DNA of 64,000 nucleotides, from assembly GCA_963989385.1 (NCBI GenBank), contig OZ022502.1:51391454-51455453 (forward strand). Direction: 5' to 3'. A program made the translations under genes and the position numbers. The notes beneath the pieces are model-generated. The model did not search any database and was not told where the DNA came from. It worked only from the letters and a program-made list of their open reading frames with translations. Below, piece after piece: positions 54,285-64,000 of the stretch. Source of the DNA: Ctena decussata (lineage: Eukaryota > Mollusca > Bivalvia > Lucinida > Lucinidae). Every line of letters begins with the position of its first letter. Within the stretch, counting starts at the first letter, position 1.

Positions 54285-54930
54285 GCATTTTATCTGGTGT
54301 AACCACCGTTAGCGTTTGGATAGGCAAGACATCTGCGCCTCATAGACCCTATCAAATTGTCAATGAACTGTTGTTGAATGCTATTCCACTCCTCCAGAAG
54401 AGATCTGCGCAACTGTGGTACGGTTCTTGGTGGTGGCCTCGCATAAACTCTGCGCCCCAACTCATCCCCAATGTTCTCGATCGGCGACGTGTCAGGGAAT
54501 CTTGCCGGCTAGTTCATCATATCGATGTAATTAGCGCGGAGGTAGTTCATTGTATGCCTAGCCGTATGTGCCAGGGTATTGTCCTGCTGAAATTCTGCCC
54601 GGCCTCCGGAAACGTTGCCTCATGGAAGGAACAACAACTGATTGCGGCACATCCTGGACGTAGTAAACGTTTTTGTCAAAAATCACTTACCTGGTCTTGT
54701 GGAACTATGAAATACCACCCCACACACAGACACCACCACCACCCACCTATCACGTAGTAACACACACTAATCGGCATAGCGCACCCCTCGTTCGCGGTAA
54801 ACTCGTACTCGCCCATCAGCCTTTGATACGTTAGATTTGGACAAATCTGAAAACAACACCGCGCCCAATTGGCCCTGGGTGTACCGTAAGCGGCGTGTGG
54901 CTCATCTATCTCGCTCAATTGCGTATAAAA
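54285..54930 (-). pseudogene. Tc1-like transposase, C-terminal half, broken
   Basis: On the minus strand: GEYEFTANEGCAM near 54800, then VWGGIS near 54715 and QDVPQSVVVPSMRQRF near 54660-54610. Next come FQQD followed by NTLAHTARHTMNYLRANYID (second catalytic Asp in QQDN) and PDTSPIENIGDELGRRV near 54490-54445, with Glu in SPIE as the third catalytic residue. The end is LLEEWNSIQQQFIDNLIGSM, RRRCLAYPNANGGYTR, stop. A frameshift occurs before FQQD and TAG replaces an expected Trp codon (MMN*PARFPD). The DNA-binding N-terminus is absent. The 175-codon frame on the plus strand is its shadow. Confidence 0.85.
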
Positions 54931-55454
54931 AGAAAATGGTGCTATCTGAGAATTGATGTCTCCCTCCCCCGCCCCCACCCATCCCAACTTCCCTCCCACA
55001 ATATCCAGCGTTCTTTAAGTTGAAAGAATATGAAAATACTTTTCAGTGCGTGGAAACGAAAATGTCGCTATCTGACAATTGATGTTAAATTGTTAAATGC
55101 AATAGCTACTCTTCATAGTTCAAAATCGTGTAAACACGCCCATTTTACTGCATGAATGCACGGACGTCTAAAAATATCTTACTACATTATTGTTCTTATA
55201 TTATAGTTTCTGTTTTTAATCTCATTAAAAGTAAGAAATCTTCTTCCCCTCATTAAGAAACATGGATTTATTTTCCACGCAAAATGAAGTATGGCCACTA
55301 ATGATACTAAATACCACCTCACATTACGAAATTGAGATTTCGTTTTACAGCATTTACCGGGATAATTGGCGACACGTTTCTTAGGGAATGGTGATGCGGC
55401 TGTAGAGGTCAAGTGTATTAGGCGATGCAGCTCGTATTCATTCACCTGACTGCT
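54931..55454. other. No gene seen
   Basis: May contain the 5' part of the Tc1-like element, not recognisable. A C-rich stretch lies at 54961-54990. Confidence 0.4.
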
Positions 55455-55681
55455 CAGGGGCGTAACTAGGGGCAATTACATGATACGCACAACCATGTTT
55501 TATGCTCTACTTCTTGAAAGGAAAGCTAGTGTTTCAGCCACTTTGGTAATTGGTATTGAAATCTTGTCTTATTCATAAAATTTCAGCATGTAAATATGCA
55601 GGTGCGTTTTGAAATTTTGTCAATTTTGACAAAATTTCAATACGCACTTGCGTATTTGCCGTATACGTAGCTACGCCCTTG
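55455..55681. mobile_element. 227-bp hAT-type MITE
   Basis: The left end CAGGGGCGTAACTAGG and the right end (reverse complement) CAAGGGCGTAGCTACG are typical CAGNGGCGTAGC hAT termini. Subterminally, GCGTTTTGAAATTTTGTCAA then TTTTGACAAAATTTCAATAC (55604-55643) forms a perfect-stem hairpin. The adjacent 8 bases (TGACTGCT / CTGCTTGA) do not match, so no target duplication is claimed. Confidence 0.65.
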
Positions 55682-55807
55682 CTGCTTGAACATTAGTTGC
55701 ATTATTGAACACAAAATATTCATTTTAATGCTGGAAACTTTGATGGATATGAACTAGTAAAGATGTATTAACACCGACTTACCTGTAATATACAGATTTA
55801 TAAGTTT

Positions 55808-56120
55808 GAGCTATTCAGGCAAAATATCTTAAGCTATTTCAAGCAAGCTATTTCAGGCAAAATATCTAACATAGGCTATTCAGTTTTAAGCTATTTCAGG
55901 CAAAATTTCTAACATATTCAGTTTCAAGCTATTTCAGACAGAATAGCTAGCATATTTCAACACATTCAGTTTAAGCAATTTCAGGCAAAATATCTAACAC
56001 ATTCATTTTCAAGCTATTTTAGGCAAAATATCTAACAAATTTAGTTTTGATCTGTTTCAGGAAAAATATATAACAAATTCAGTTTAAGCTATTTCAGGCA
56101 AAATTATCTAACATATTCTA
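55808..56120 (+). repeat. ~37-bp minisatellite
   Basis: About eight units of AAGCTATTTCAGGCAAAATA then TCTAACATATTCAGTTT, with 1-5-bp indels and two truncated units. Confidence 0.88.
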
Positions 56121-56463
56121 AAACTAGGACTGATATGGCATTGCGACATAATTAGCGAAGTTTGGTTTTACTTCTCTTGGATAAGTTAGGCTTGTTATGT
56201 ACAGGTTCTAACAGGGACCTGTCGTCTTAGTTCTTCTGCCTTCGTTCCTCAGTGTCACTTGTTGTATGTCCGCTTGTCTGTGATCTTCTAGCAATACGGT
56301 CACCTGTATAGCTACCCGCTTTGCTTTCTGTCTTGTTTTGTAATCAAAATAGAAAATAGGTAAAATAGAGGCTACCGCTGTTTGTTCTGGTTGTCCATGT
56401 GGTGCTTTCGTTCACATCTTGTGTGAGTGGTAGCTGAATGACCATCTGTCTGGGAAAGAGCTG
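56121..56463. other. No gene seen
   Basis: The word AAAATAGAAAATAGGTAAAA (56345-56366) is shared with 53200-53221. Otherwise nothing is recognised. Confidence 0.45.
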
Positions 56464-56683
56464 GGGTCGTAATAATAAAACCACTTAAGTCGTTGCTATG
56501 CTGTTGCTAAGGCTGAATTTCTATAAGGTGAGTCTCTACAACTATGAAATTTGCTCTCGAGGAACAGTCTTTTTCAGACTGTTCCTCCAGAGCAAATTTC
56601 ATAGTTGTACAGAACCTCCTTCATAGAAATTCTGCCTTAGCAACAGCATAGCAACCACTTCAGTCCTTTTATAAATACGGCCC
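56464..56683. mobile_element. Palindromic MITE family Q, copy 2
   Basis: Worn left end GGGTCGTAATAATAAAACC, intact right end ATAAATACGGCCC, arms as in 43069-43289 around CAGTCTTTTTCAGACTG. Flanked by CTG on both sides (56461-56463, 56684-56686). Confidence 0.85.
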
Positions 56684-56689
56684 CTGCTC

Positions 56690-57190
56690 ATTCGGTTAAC
56701 CGTTTGCGTCTTTTGCGAACTTTTGTACTTTTTTTCCCTTGACTGTATTAGTTCTGATCGTCGACTATCTCTTTAAAATTGCGTACCCGAATCCATGGAA
56801 ACTCCATTTGAAACTTGATTTTAATCGACTCAACGATTTTGGAGGAGGTATTGTTAAAGTTATGACGTATGACGACGACGGACGAGCCGGCTAATCCAAC
56901 AATTTCCCTTGGGGCATTCGGCTCAGCTGAAGATACCTTTAGGGAATTTTCACCAATCTGTGAAATGTCAACATTGTCACTTACAAGTTACAAAGCATAG
57001 CATTAGTCAATTAAGCAGTTACTCTCATGAATTTGCTTTGCACTTAGAGGGACGGTTTACTGTCGCTTGTTACGGCTGTCAAGTTAACATGTTCGCGGTA
57101 TTGCATCGTATACAATGTATGTATACTCTCTCCTGTGCAAAAGAAAAACAATGCGGTTGATTCTTTGAATGGAAAAGTCTTGAAACAATC
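56690..57190. other. No gene supported
   Basis: An 83-codon plus frame (56909-57160) contains CQHCHLQV..CYGCQVN but no complete zinc-binding domain or splice signal, so it is judged a chance frame. Confidence 0.4.
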
Positions 57191-57191
57191 T

Positions 57192-57415
57192 GGGCCCATC
57201 TGTTCAAAGCTAACGACGTCGTTAGTAAACTAGATGTTAACTTTTCGAACGTATTGTATGCAAAAACATAGCCATTTTGGGATGAAAAACCTCCTCAATT
57301 TGGTTTTCAGCAAAAATATAAGGGCATTTGATTTTACGGGTACAGGAAGACTGAACGAATACTCGACTAATGACCTCGTTAAGCCAACTATGCTTTGCTG
57401 TGAACACATGGGCCC
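57192..57415. repeat. GGGCCC-ended inverted-repeat element, copy 2
   Basis: GGGCCCATCTGTTCAAAGC at the left and the inverted GGGCCCATGTGTTCACAGC at the right. Internal words TAACGACGTCGTTAGT and TAATGACCTCGTTA are near inverses. The central TTGTATGCAAAAACATAGCC matches the copy at 1311-1545. Confidence 0.6.
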
Positions 57416-57771
57416 TGTTTGATTTTATTTTGTCTTGTTTGCACATAGGGTTGATACTCTGACGTTAACTTATAGCGCACTAAACTGATGTTTTCCAAAA
57501 GTGTTGATAATTGCAGATAGGACAGACCCACAAAAATTTTATTTATTTATTTATTTTTATTTCATTTATGATGACAATGAACACTGATACAATGATAGAT
57601 TATGGTAGATTATGGTAGTTCACACTGCGCCGTCGGCTCAGGTGAGTTAAATGAGAAAAGACCATAAAGCATCCCAATCTCTAACTTATTGCAGGTACAA
57701 AAAGCCCTTGTCCCACCTTCAGTCTGTACCAGTAAAAGCGCCCCAGCGTTGACAGTTTCACGGCATATTTA

Positions 57772-57942
57772 GGGTCGAGTCACGTAGCTTCGGACAGCGG
57801 GTAAATTCGGACATACCGTGAAAATCCAGATGAGACGGATTTCCATTGTTTGCCTTGTTAATTTTGTTTTAATTCCAAACAACTGACATATAAAGGAAAA
57901 AATCCGAATTTACCCGCTGTCCGAAGGTACCCGACTAGACCC
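57772..57942. mobile_element. 171-bp mariner-type MITE
   Basis: The inverted ends are ~40 bp: GGGTCGAGTCACGTAGCTTC and GGGTCTAGTCGGGTACCTTC, each followed by GGACAGCGGGTAAATTCGGA. Flanked by TA (57770-57771, 57943-57944). Confidence 0.85.
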
Positions 57943-58039
57943 TACTTCTCTTACTACTCCTTTCCTCGACCACCACCCCCACTCCTCACCCTCCCAAAAT
58001 GAAACAAACTGATCAGCGAATCTTAGCGGAGTTTGGCAT

Positions 58040-58495
58040 CCATTTTAGCGCGCCTTTGCGAAGCAAAGGAGAGCTTATGCTATGCCTCCAGCGTCGTAGT
58101 CCGGGTATGCGTTTGCGTTAGCGTATCCGTCAGCGTCCTCGTCGGCGTCCGTGATCAGGTTAACCAATGTTAACAATTGCGTTTAACTCGATGTTCAAGT
58201 ATGTATCTTACAAAATACAGCAGCTACAATAATCATACTTGGTACATACATACATCCACATGACTGCAGCAGCTGCATCACACGATTATATATCCTTGAC
58301 CTTTATATTACGGTTGACTGACTTTGCTGTTTGGGACTGTTTTAAGGCAAAATTTTAGTTTTGATAATACCTTTGACACAAGAGACACGATACTTGATCA
58401 AATAGCATATCCCTATAATTGCAGCAGCTGCAAAGCTGCCATGCTGACTCCTGTGCCCTTGACCTTTGTTCATGGTCCAGTGATTTTGCCTTATA
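58040..58495 (+). repeat. Dispersed repeat, left half, split by a LINE
   Basis: Starts near AGCGCGCCTTTGCGAAGCAA, has GCGT/GTCC-rich words (58090-58150), then TGACCT-rich text ending TTCATGGTCCAGTGATTTTG then CC. The text resumes at 63643 with the related TTTCATGGTTCAGTGATTTG then CC series of tandem-like units, ending CACCCGTTAGGCGCGCTTTG near 63970. So one repeat appears on both sides of the LINE. Confidence 0.55.
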
Positions 58496-59295
58496 TTTCT
58501 TTCTTTCTTTATTTATTTACACTCAGGCTTACATAAGTAAACAACATGAGGAGCAGAAAACGAAACATACATAATACAAAATACAACAACATGGTGGTAT
58601 ATCAAACACATAAATTTCAAGGCGCCACAAGAGATCAAAAATTATCTATATGCGATTGGCAATCGGTATTGAGTATTTTGATTAAGCTTATTTAACTATT
58701 GAGTATGAGAGAGAGGAGCACATACACTTACACAGACACACACACATACATGCATACAAGCAGATGGGAGAACACTTACTGCTGCAATGATGTGTCAAAA
58801 CACCTTATGAACCTACATATTACATATTATATCTGTAAGATATAAGTGCAAGCTATAATGTCACAGCATGATATACAGGTACTAAAAATAGTAATGACAG
58901 AATTAGTAATAAGTTCACTTAGGAGGACTCAAGCAAAATTTCATTACCCCTTGAAAACATACTTAGAACAGTATTGGCTGTCTATATATTTACGCATGGC
59001 TTACCTGCACGAGACTGCATTCAAGGTTCAGTTGTTATGTAAGAAACTGGTTAACATTGCCTAGTCCGTGCGAGTCGTGTCTTGACACGTTGCGGTTTTA
59101 TTGAGGCAAAACCATGAATGAGGCCTCGTGACAGTGAAAGTGATGATGATACTAAAAAAATTCGTTTGGATTTAAAGCAAAAACTATCAGAATAGCTGAA
59201 ATGTAAGTTAATAAGTCACTGTATACCCGTAGCTATCCTAAGTACTCGGACAGTGTGGCCATTAACCAGTAGAGTAAAGATTTTGTCGGCATCCA

Positions 59296-60433
59296 TTGCA
59301 GGTCCCGACCCGACTGGTCCGCATAGACCGGCGGATCAGGGCCCGCAGTGTTTGCCCGATTATTGTTGTCCGAGTAACTAGGACAGCTACACCGTTATAG
59401 CTGGCACAGTACATTCGTTGCAGATCCCGATCAGACAGTTCGAGTAGTGCTGTCCGATCAGAATCTGCAATGCAAACCTAGATATTAGCCTTCATTTATT
59501 ATACGACACATTAAAATACGTTAAAATATGCTACAACGTGACGCAGTCAACGCGCAGACATTGCAGATCTTGATCAGACCCCTTCATAGAGTAGTATGGC
59601 CAAGATCTGCAATGGTGGCTCAATAATCAGCGTCCAAATATTCAAGGAAAAATATACGCATGTATCAAGCACAGTGCGACCGTTGGCAAGCACTGCATAA
59701 CAGGATCAGACTGTCCGGTGGAACAGGCTGATCGTGGTGTGCAGGCATACAATATCAATCATATAACCCGTCCAAGGAACCAAGACAATCACATAGCCAT
59801 ATAATTAATAATTAACAGAATAAAGTGTGTTTGATGACAGATCTTGCAGATCCTGGTCAAACTGCTCAGCAGGAGCAGCCTGACCAGGATCTGCACGATT
59901 AGTTCTGTTGTTAGAATCCCCATACTTAGGACAAATACGGCATAGAAATTTAGTTCAGCCTTAAGGCGGTTGACAAACACTGCAAATCCTGATTGCACTG
60001 ATCCGCGAGAGCAGTACGACCAGGATGTGCACTGCTTGTCCATCCATTAGCATCAGCTGACCAAGTCCCAAACAGCAACAAGGATCAAGACTCAGTTCGT
60101 TAGCAAACACTGCAGATCCTGACCAGACTGCTCCTCTTGGGCAGTCTAGACAGGGTCCATAGTGTTGATAAGGGATAAGCGTCTGAGTTCACAAAGGACC
60201 GCTGCATGGCGCGGTCGACGTCCGAGCATTGCAGATCCCGCCAAGACTGCTCATACCTGGTCAGTCCGAACAGTCCAAGTTATTGATTAACGAGGGTTTA
60301 TAATGTACAATACAGCAGCATGATACACTTGAACAAAACAAAAAAGAAAAAAAAAGCAGTAAGGCAGTCATTTTGGCGAACCCGGCAGACCCCGATTAGA
60401 CAGCTCGTCATGAGCAGTCTTATCGGGATCAGT
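59296..60433. repeat. Array of nine ~50-bp hairpins, 118-154 bp apart
   Basis: Each hairpin is a degenerate TGCAGATCCTGACCAGACTG then CTC arm with its inverse. Starts are at about 59296, 59418, 59571, 59692, 59845, 59981, 60111, 60230 and 60382. The best pair (59845-59895) matches at 21 of 23 arm positions. Arms keep pairing although they differ between units (AGATCTTG with CAAGATCT at 59571; AGATCCCGATCAGACAG with CTGTCCGATCAGAATCT at 59418). Between hairpins lie 65-95 bp of less similar sequence. No pol III boxes, ORF or splice sites were seen. Confidence 0.8.
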
Positions 60434-60711
60434 AGCATAATTTAATAACCGATTTTTTTTTATTTTTTTTTTATTTTCTTATTTATTTTAGTATATATAG
60501 GAGATTTGCCGAAATAAATAACATGCTTTCGTATCATTATTTATTGATTTATTATTAGTTTTATTATTATTTGGTCGCAGTATTTCGAACGTACATTTAT
60601 TACTTATTAGTGTCTTTCGATAAATATTGGTAATAATTAAAAGACGTCTTCAAGATATATTAACATACTGGAGAATATATACTTAATTCATATATTGGTA
60701 GGTACATGTAG

Positions 60712-61014
60712 CTACTTGATTTCTTTCAACAAAATGGCAATAAATGAACAGAGATTCTTTAATTGATTTGTTTGCTTTAGATTCATCAACTCATTATATT
60801 TTAATACAGTTGGGTGCTTATAATAGTATGGTTTAATATATTGTCTCCTGAGATGAAGAAAGTGCTTGCAATTCATTACATAATGGAATTCGTCTCCAAT
60901 ATCTTCGGAGCATAACAAACATTTTCGCTCACTAAGTGGGATACCAAGCCATCTACCTTTTTCTACAGGAAACCTATGATTTCTTGTGCGAAACGCAAGA
61001 AACTGTCTAGACAT
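60712..61014 (-). pseudogene. LINE ORF2 C-terminal zinc-binding (zf-RVT-like) region
   Basis: 100 codons reading FPVEKGRWLGIPLSERKCLL and then CLLCSEDIGDEFHYVMNCKH, the Cys-x2-Cys..His..Cys pattern at the end of many LINE ORF2 proteins. It belongs with the RT frame just upstream, but about 200 residues expected between RT and this region are missing and the frame shifts, so an internal deletion has occurred near 61010-61060. Confidence 0.75.
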
Positions 61015-62593
61015 GTTTTTCGTAAGTATATTGAAATAATCGCTTTTTTGAATTCTGTTTTAAACAAACGATAACAAATGAACCACTTTGAGCTAGATTG
61101 ATACCTAAATATTTATATTCTTTTATTATTTCTATGGTGTCGTTTCCAAAGTAAAACCTACAGGATCGCCGTCTGCCAGTTGAAAATATAACAATCTTTG
61201 TTTTAGATATGTTTACTGTTAGTTTCCATGTTTCACAGTACAGTTTGAAATTATCTAAAGCGCATTGCAAGTCCGACGCTGTACTGCTGAATAAAACTGT
61301 ATCGTCCGCATAGAGAAGCAACAGAATTTTGAGATACATATATATGTCGTCACTTGCTACCTCACAATCTATTCCAGTTACATTATGTGACATAAGGAAA
61401 TGATTTAAATCATTTAGATAGAGAGAGAAAAGAATCGGGGACAAATTTTCCCCCTGTCTGACTCCCGCTACACAGGGGAAAAAGGCTGAAGACTCATTAT
61501 TTGTTGCGACCTTAGATTTTATATTTTCATACATATTTTTTATTAGGTTAAAACTTTTTCCATTTATGTTGTATTCTTTTAATTTGCACCATAGGCCTTG
61601 CCTCCAAACGGTATCAAAGGCCTGTTTGAAATCAATAAAACAACAGAATAGTTTATTTCGACTAGATTTTGCGATATCGATTAAACTTTTTATGATGAAT
61701 AAATTATCTACTGTCGAATGATTCTTCCTAAATCCGGCTTGGTTTTCCTCAATAATGTTATATTTTTCTGTGAAGAGCTTCAATCTGTTATCAATTATAA
61801 GTGTAAATAACTTCCCCAAGCAGCTTAATATAGTAATGGGTCTATAATTTTCTGGCAATTTCGGGTCCCCCTTATTTTTATAAATCGGCTTTATAACACC
61901 CAATGTCCAGCTTTCTGGTATTTTACCGCTATTAAACACTAAGTTAAACAGTTTTGTGTATATAGGCAACATTATGTTAATCGTTGTCTTTATATGTTCA
62001 TTTTTTATATTGTCTATGCCCGGTGCTTTATTGTTATTCAATTGTTTGACAGCTTTAAGTATTTCGCTTTCACTTATTACCTGATTTAGTTCTTCGTTCA
62101 GGTCGGCATTGTTGTTATTATCTATATCTGTTTGTGTTTGACTGTTCTTTTGTGAGTTGACGTCTTTGAAAGAATTAAATAAATCATTTAGAGATGCTTT
62201 TATATCCTTGTTTTCACTTTTAAGGTTCAAAAGTTTCCAGTATTCCTTGCTGTTGGATGACTTAAGTCTTCTAAGCTTTTCAATGCGATTCTGATTGAAA
62301 GTTCTAACGTTTCTTGCAATAGTTTGCTTATATTGTTTACTTATTCTTTTTAGATACATTTTGCTTTCCTGTGACTTATATCTGTTATAAAGTTTTCTAG
62401 CATAATGATATTGGTTTCTTGATTGACGGCATTCAGAATTAAACCATAGTTTCTTCTCGCGTGCCACAGAGTTAAAATCGTGTTTTGGCACTGTAGAACC
62501 AAACGTTTTTAAAGCATTTTTCTCAAAAAGAATGCCTATTTCGGCAACAACACCATCCAATTCGTTCTGCGTTATATCTTTGTATTGCCAGAG
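61007..62593 (-). pseudogene. LINE reverse transcriptase, long open frame
   Basis: 517 codons from 62560, and continuous in frame with the sequence above the TAA at 62596-62594. Numbering from Met 62560: NNKAPGIDNIKNEHI at 176-190, NYRPITILSCLGKLF at 238-252, QAGFRKNHSTVDNL at 274-287. Motif A is FIDFKQAFDTVW at 308-319 (Asp310), motif B GVRQGENLSPILFSLYLNDL at 366-385, and motif C YADD at 417-420. SKTKIVIF at 452-459 and YKYLGINL at 482-489 follow. All three catalytic Asp are present, so this RT core looks recently active. The thumb/connection region is then lost. Confidence 0.88.
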
Positions 62594-63642
62594 TTAATTT
62601 AATTTCGAAAGAATTTCGGTCACAGAACTCAAATCTAGATTTTCTTCAAAGTGACTGCTATTATTATCATTCCATAATCTTGTTTTGCTATTATCAAATT
62701 GATATTCCTGACCAAAGCTGAAATTTGTATCGGTGGACTGTGATCGTATAGATAACGCAACAGGGCAGTGAACATCTGAATACAGGCTGCTAAATTCTAA
62801 AATTTCAAGCTTATTTATTTTGGGAAACAAATTCGAGGTGCTTAAAAAGTAATCTACTGTACTTTTATTTTTACATGTAAATTTTGCGCTATCTATACAA
62901 TCATTTATTCTTCCATTCAATATGAATAGATCAACAGTTTTGCAAAACTCTAGCATCTGATTGCCATAGTGATTAATTTGTTTATCCATATTCGACCTCT
63001 GCAAAGCAATGTTACATTTTGAAAAGTAGTCAAAAACTTCTAAATTCTCGTCCCGTAGGGACTCCAAGCCATGCATTTCGCTAATAAACAAATCAATCTC
63101 TTGGAAGTCATTTTTCTCACCAGTGCGAGAGTTAAAGTCACCAAATAAAATAAATTCAGAATTATTACAATATCTTAGATTTCTCGTTGCAATTCAGCAT
63201 AAGGATCTTCATGGGCATATTTCGAGCCGTACGGAGGTATATATACCACACCACAGTTTATAGGGCTGCCCGTCGGTGAAATGTCTGAAGAAATTGTAAA
63301 CCACTGTACGATTTTGGACTCGTTTTTCGTTTCAGTTTTGATGTACTTTCGAATTTCGCTTTTAATAAGTAACGCGATACCTCCCGATTTGGTTCTTGAT
63401 AACTTTTGTCTGTTATTATATATGATATTATATCCCGAAATGTTAATATCATCACAGTCATCCGTCTTACTTTCTTGTATGCCGATAATATCATAACGAT
63501 TGATCAATTCGGTGAATTCCGGAATTTGTGATTTCGATGCTAAACCACAAACATTCAGTGAAAGTATTTTTAATTCTGGTTTCCCGGCGCAGCTAGAATT
63601 AGAAATGTTTGCACTACTACAATTAAAATCACGTGAATCACT
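62594..63642 (-). pseudogene. LINE AP-type endonuclease, frameshifted
   Basis: From 63642: ELKILSLNVCGLASKSQIPE (Asn of the first EN motif), DIIGIQESKTDD (catalytic Glu), SGGIALLIKSEIRKYI and VVYIPPYGSKY. One base is lost near 63178, and the frame resumes with FILFGDFNSRTGEKND (GDFN motif). It continues through FTCKNKSTVDYFLSTSN to YSDVHCPVALSIRSQ (SD-H catalytic pair). A TAA at 62596-62594 separates it in frame from the RT. The catalytic residues survive, while the frameshift and stop make the copy non-coding as a whole. Confidence 0.85.
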
Positions 63643-64000
63643 GTTTGGTGTATTAACATTATACCTGGCATAGTGGATCAGTCTGATATCGCAAATGACC
63701 TCATATTATTTATAGAATCACAGTTACCTATATTTCATGGTTCAGTGATTTGCCTTGTTTCTCCAAGACTGTTTGATAGATTAACATCATATTTGGCAGT
63801 TCAACACTTTGAATGACCTCATAGAAGACATACTTTCATCATATTTTGAGTTGTATTCAGTATGTATTCATCATATACCTGGGATAATGGCTCAGTCTGA
63901 CACAGCAGATTACTTGATATATTTGTAGGTCTTTGTGACTGTGAGATTCAGGCACCCGTTAGGCGCGCTTTGTTGTCCTCTGACAACTCTTGTTTCAGAC
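63643..64000 (+). repeat. Dispersed repeat, right half, continuing past the LINE
   Basis: Three degenerate units start ATTAACATTATACCTGGCAT, ATTAACATCATATTTGGCAG and TTCATCATATACCTGGGATA, each followed by CAGTCTGA..GA-type words or AATGACCTCAT. It ends GTTAGGCGCGCTTTGTTGTC then CTCTGACAACTC. It is related to 58320-58495. Confidence 0.55.

Larger units (their letters stand above)
58496..63642 (-). mobile_element. Non-LTR retrotransposon (LINE), ~5.1 kb, inactive
   Basis: Minus-strand element. The coding part lies at 63642-60712, followed by a long non-coding part to 58496. The putative 3' end reads GTGTAAATAAATAAAGAAAG then AAAGAAATATAA (58496-58527), an A-rich tail with AATAAA. The 5' end is truncated inside the leader of the endonuclease domain. 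Both flanks are the same older repeat, which supports a single insertion, although the 2.2-kb non-coding part could include a separate insertion. EN, RT and a C-terminal zinc-binding region place it among the EN-carrying jockey/CR1-like LINEs. The clade is not resolved. Confidence 0.6.

Noticed and set aside
54230..54757. 175-codon plus-strand frame
   Set aside because: The antisense strand matches Tc1 transposase motifs, so this frame is its shadow.
55447..55689. 8-bp target duplication for the CAGGGGCGTAAC element
   Set aside because: The adjacent octamers TGACTGCT and CTGCTTGA are not identical.

Overview
The window looks like repeat-dense, AT-rich nuclear DNA of a marine invertebrate, most likely a bivalve mollusc. 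The reasons are an intron-split gene fragment, non-LTR retrotransposons, tRNA-derived SINEs, Tc1 and hAT remnants, and several short palindromic families that I recognise as typical of bivalve genomes. The species cannot be named from sequence alone. There is no sign of bacterial operons, rRNA, CRISPR or functional tRNA genes. Most short ORFs here are chance readings of repeats.

Host coding sequence: the only convincing host gene is on the minus strand at the left edge (exons at 1620-1870 and 702-784, splice sites visible). It encodes a small Lys/Pro/Ser-rich basic protein of unknown function and probably continues past position 1. A tiny candidate first exon with an ATGGCGGC start lies at 4870-4886 (minus), but no partner exon was found.

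Layout: 0.9-1.6 kb, two MITE-like elements in the intron. 2.5-4.1 kb and 20.3-21.8 kb, two copies of one repeat element. 5.5-9.4 kb, a possible 3.9-kb inverted-repeat element with a SINE inside. 9.6-11.6 kb, a long composite repeat carrying a perfect oestrogen-response-element palindrome. 12.1 kb, first of six copies of a ~235-bp palindromic MITE. 18.2-19.2 kb, a hAT-like element with an exact 8-bp target duplication. 23.2-30.6 kb, three tandem copies of a ~0.8-kb repeat, two of them split by nested elements that contain LINE and SINE sequence. 31.1-32.6 kb, a dead RTE-type LINE. 32.8-34.4 kb, a broken ZMYM1-like hAT transposase, itself split by a MITE. 36.85-50.30 kb, a 13.4-kb foldback element. 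51-58 kb, small MITEs, a dead Tc1 transposase and minisatellites. 58.5-63.6 kb, a LINE with recognisable EN, RT and zinc-knuckle regions whose downstream part holds nine spaced hairpins, inserted in an older repeat seen on both sides.

Main discovery candidate: positions 36848-50296 form one giant foldback transposon. It has near-identical terminal inverted repeats, eight TTCTGCAGAA palindromes at each outer end, about 28 and 24 head-to-tail copies of a 163-bp satellite facing each other, a 4.5-kb middle, and a 10-bp direct repeat (TGACTGAAGC) immediately outside both ends. The plan resembles Drosophila FB foldback elements. Every 163-bp unit carries the motif found at the element's own terminus. 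Second are the nine-hairpin array at 59296-60433 and the palindromic MITE family, whose 4-bp AT-rich target duplications can be read directly in four copies.
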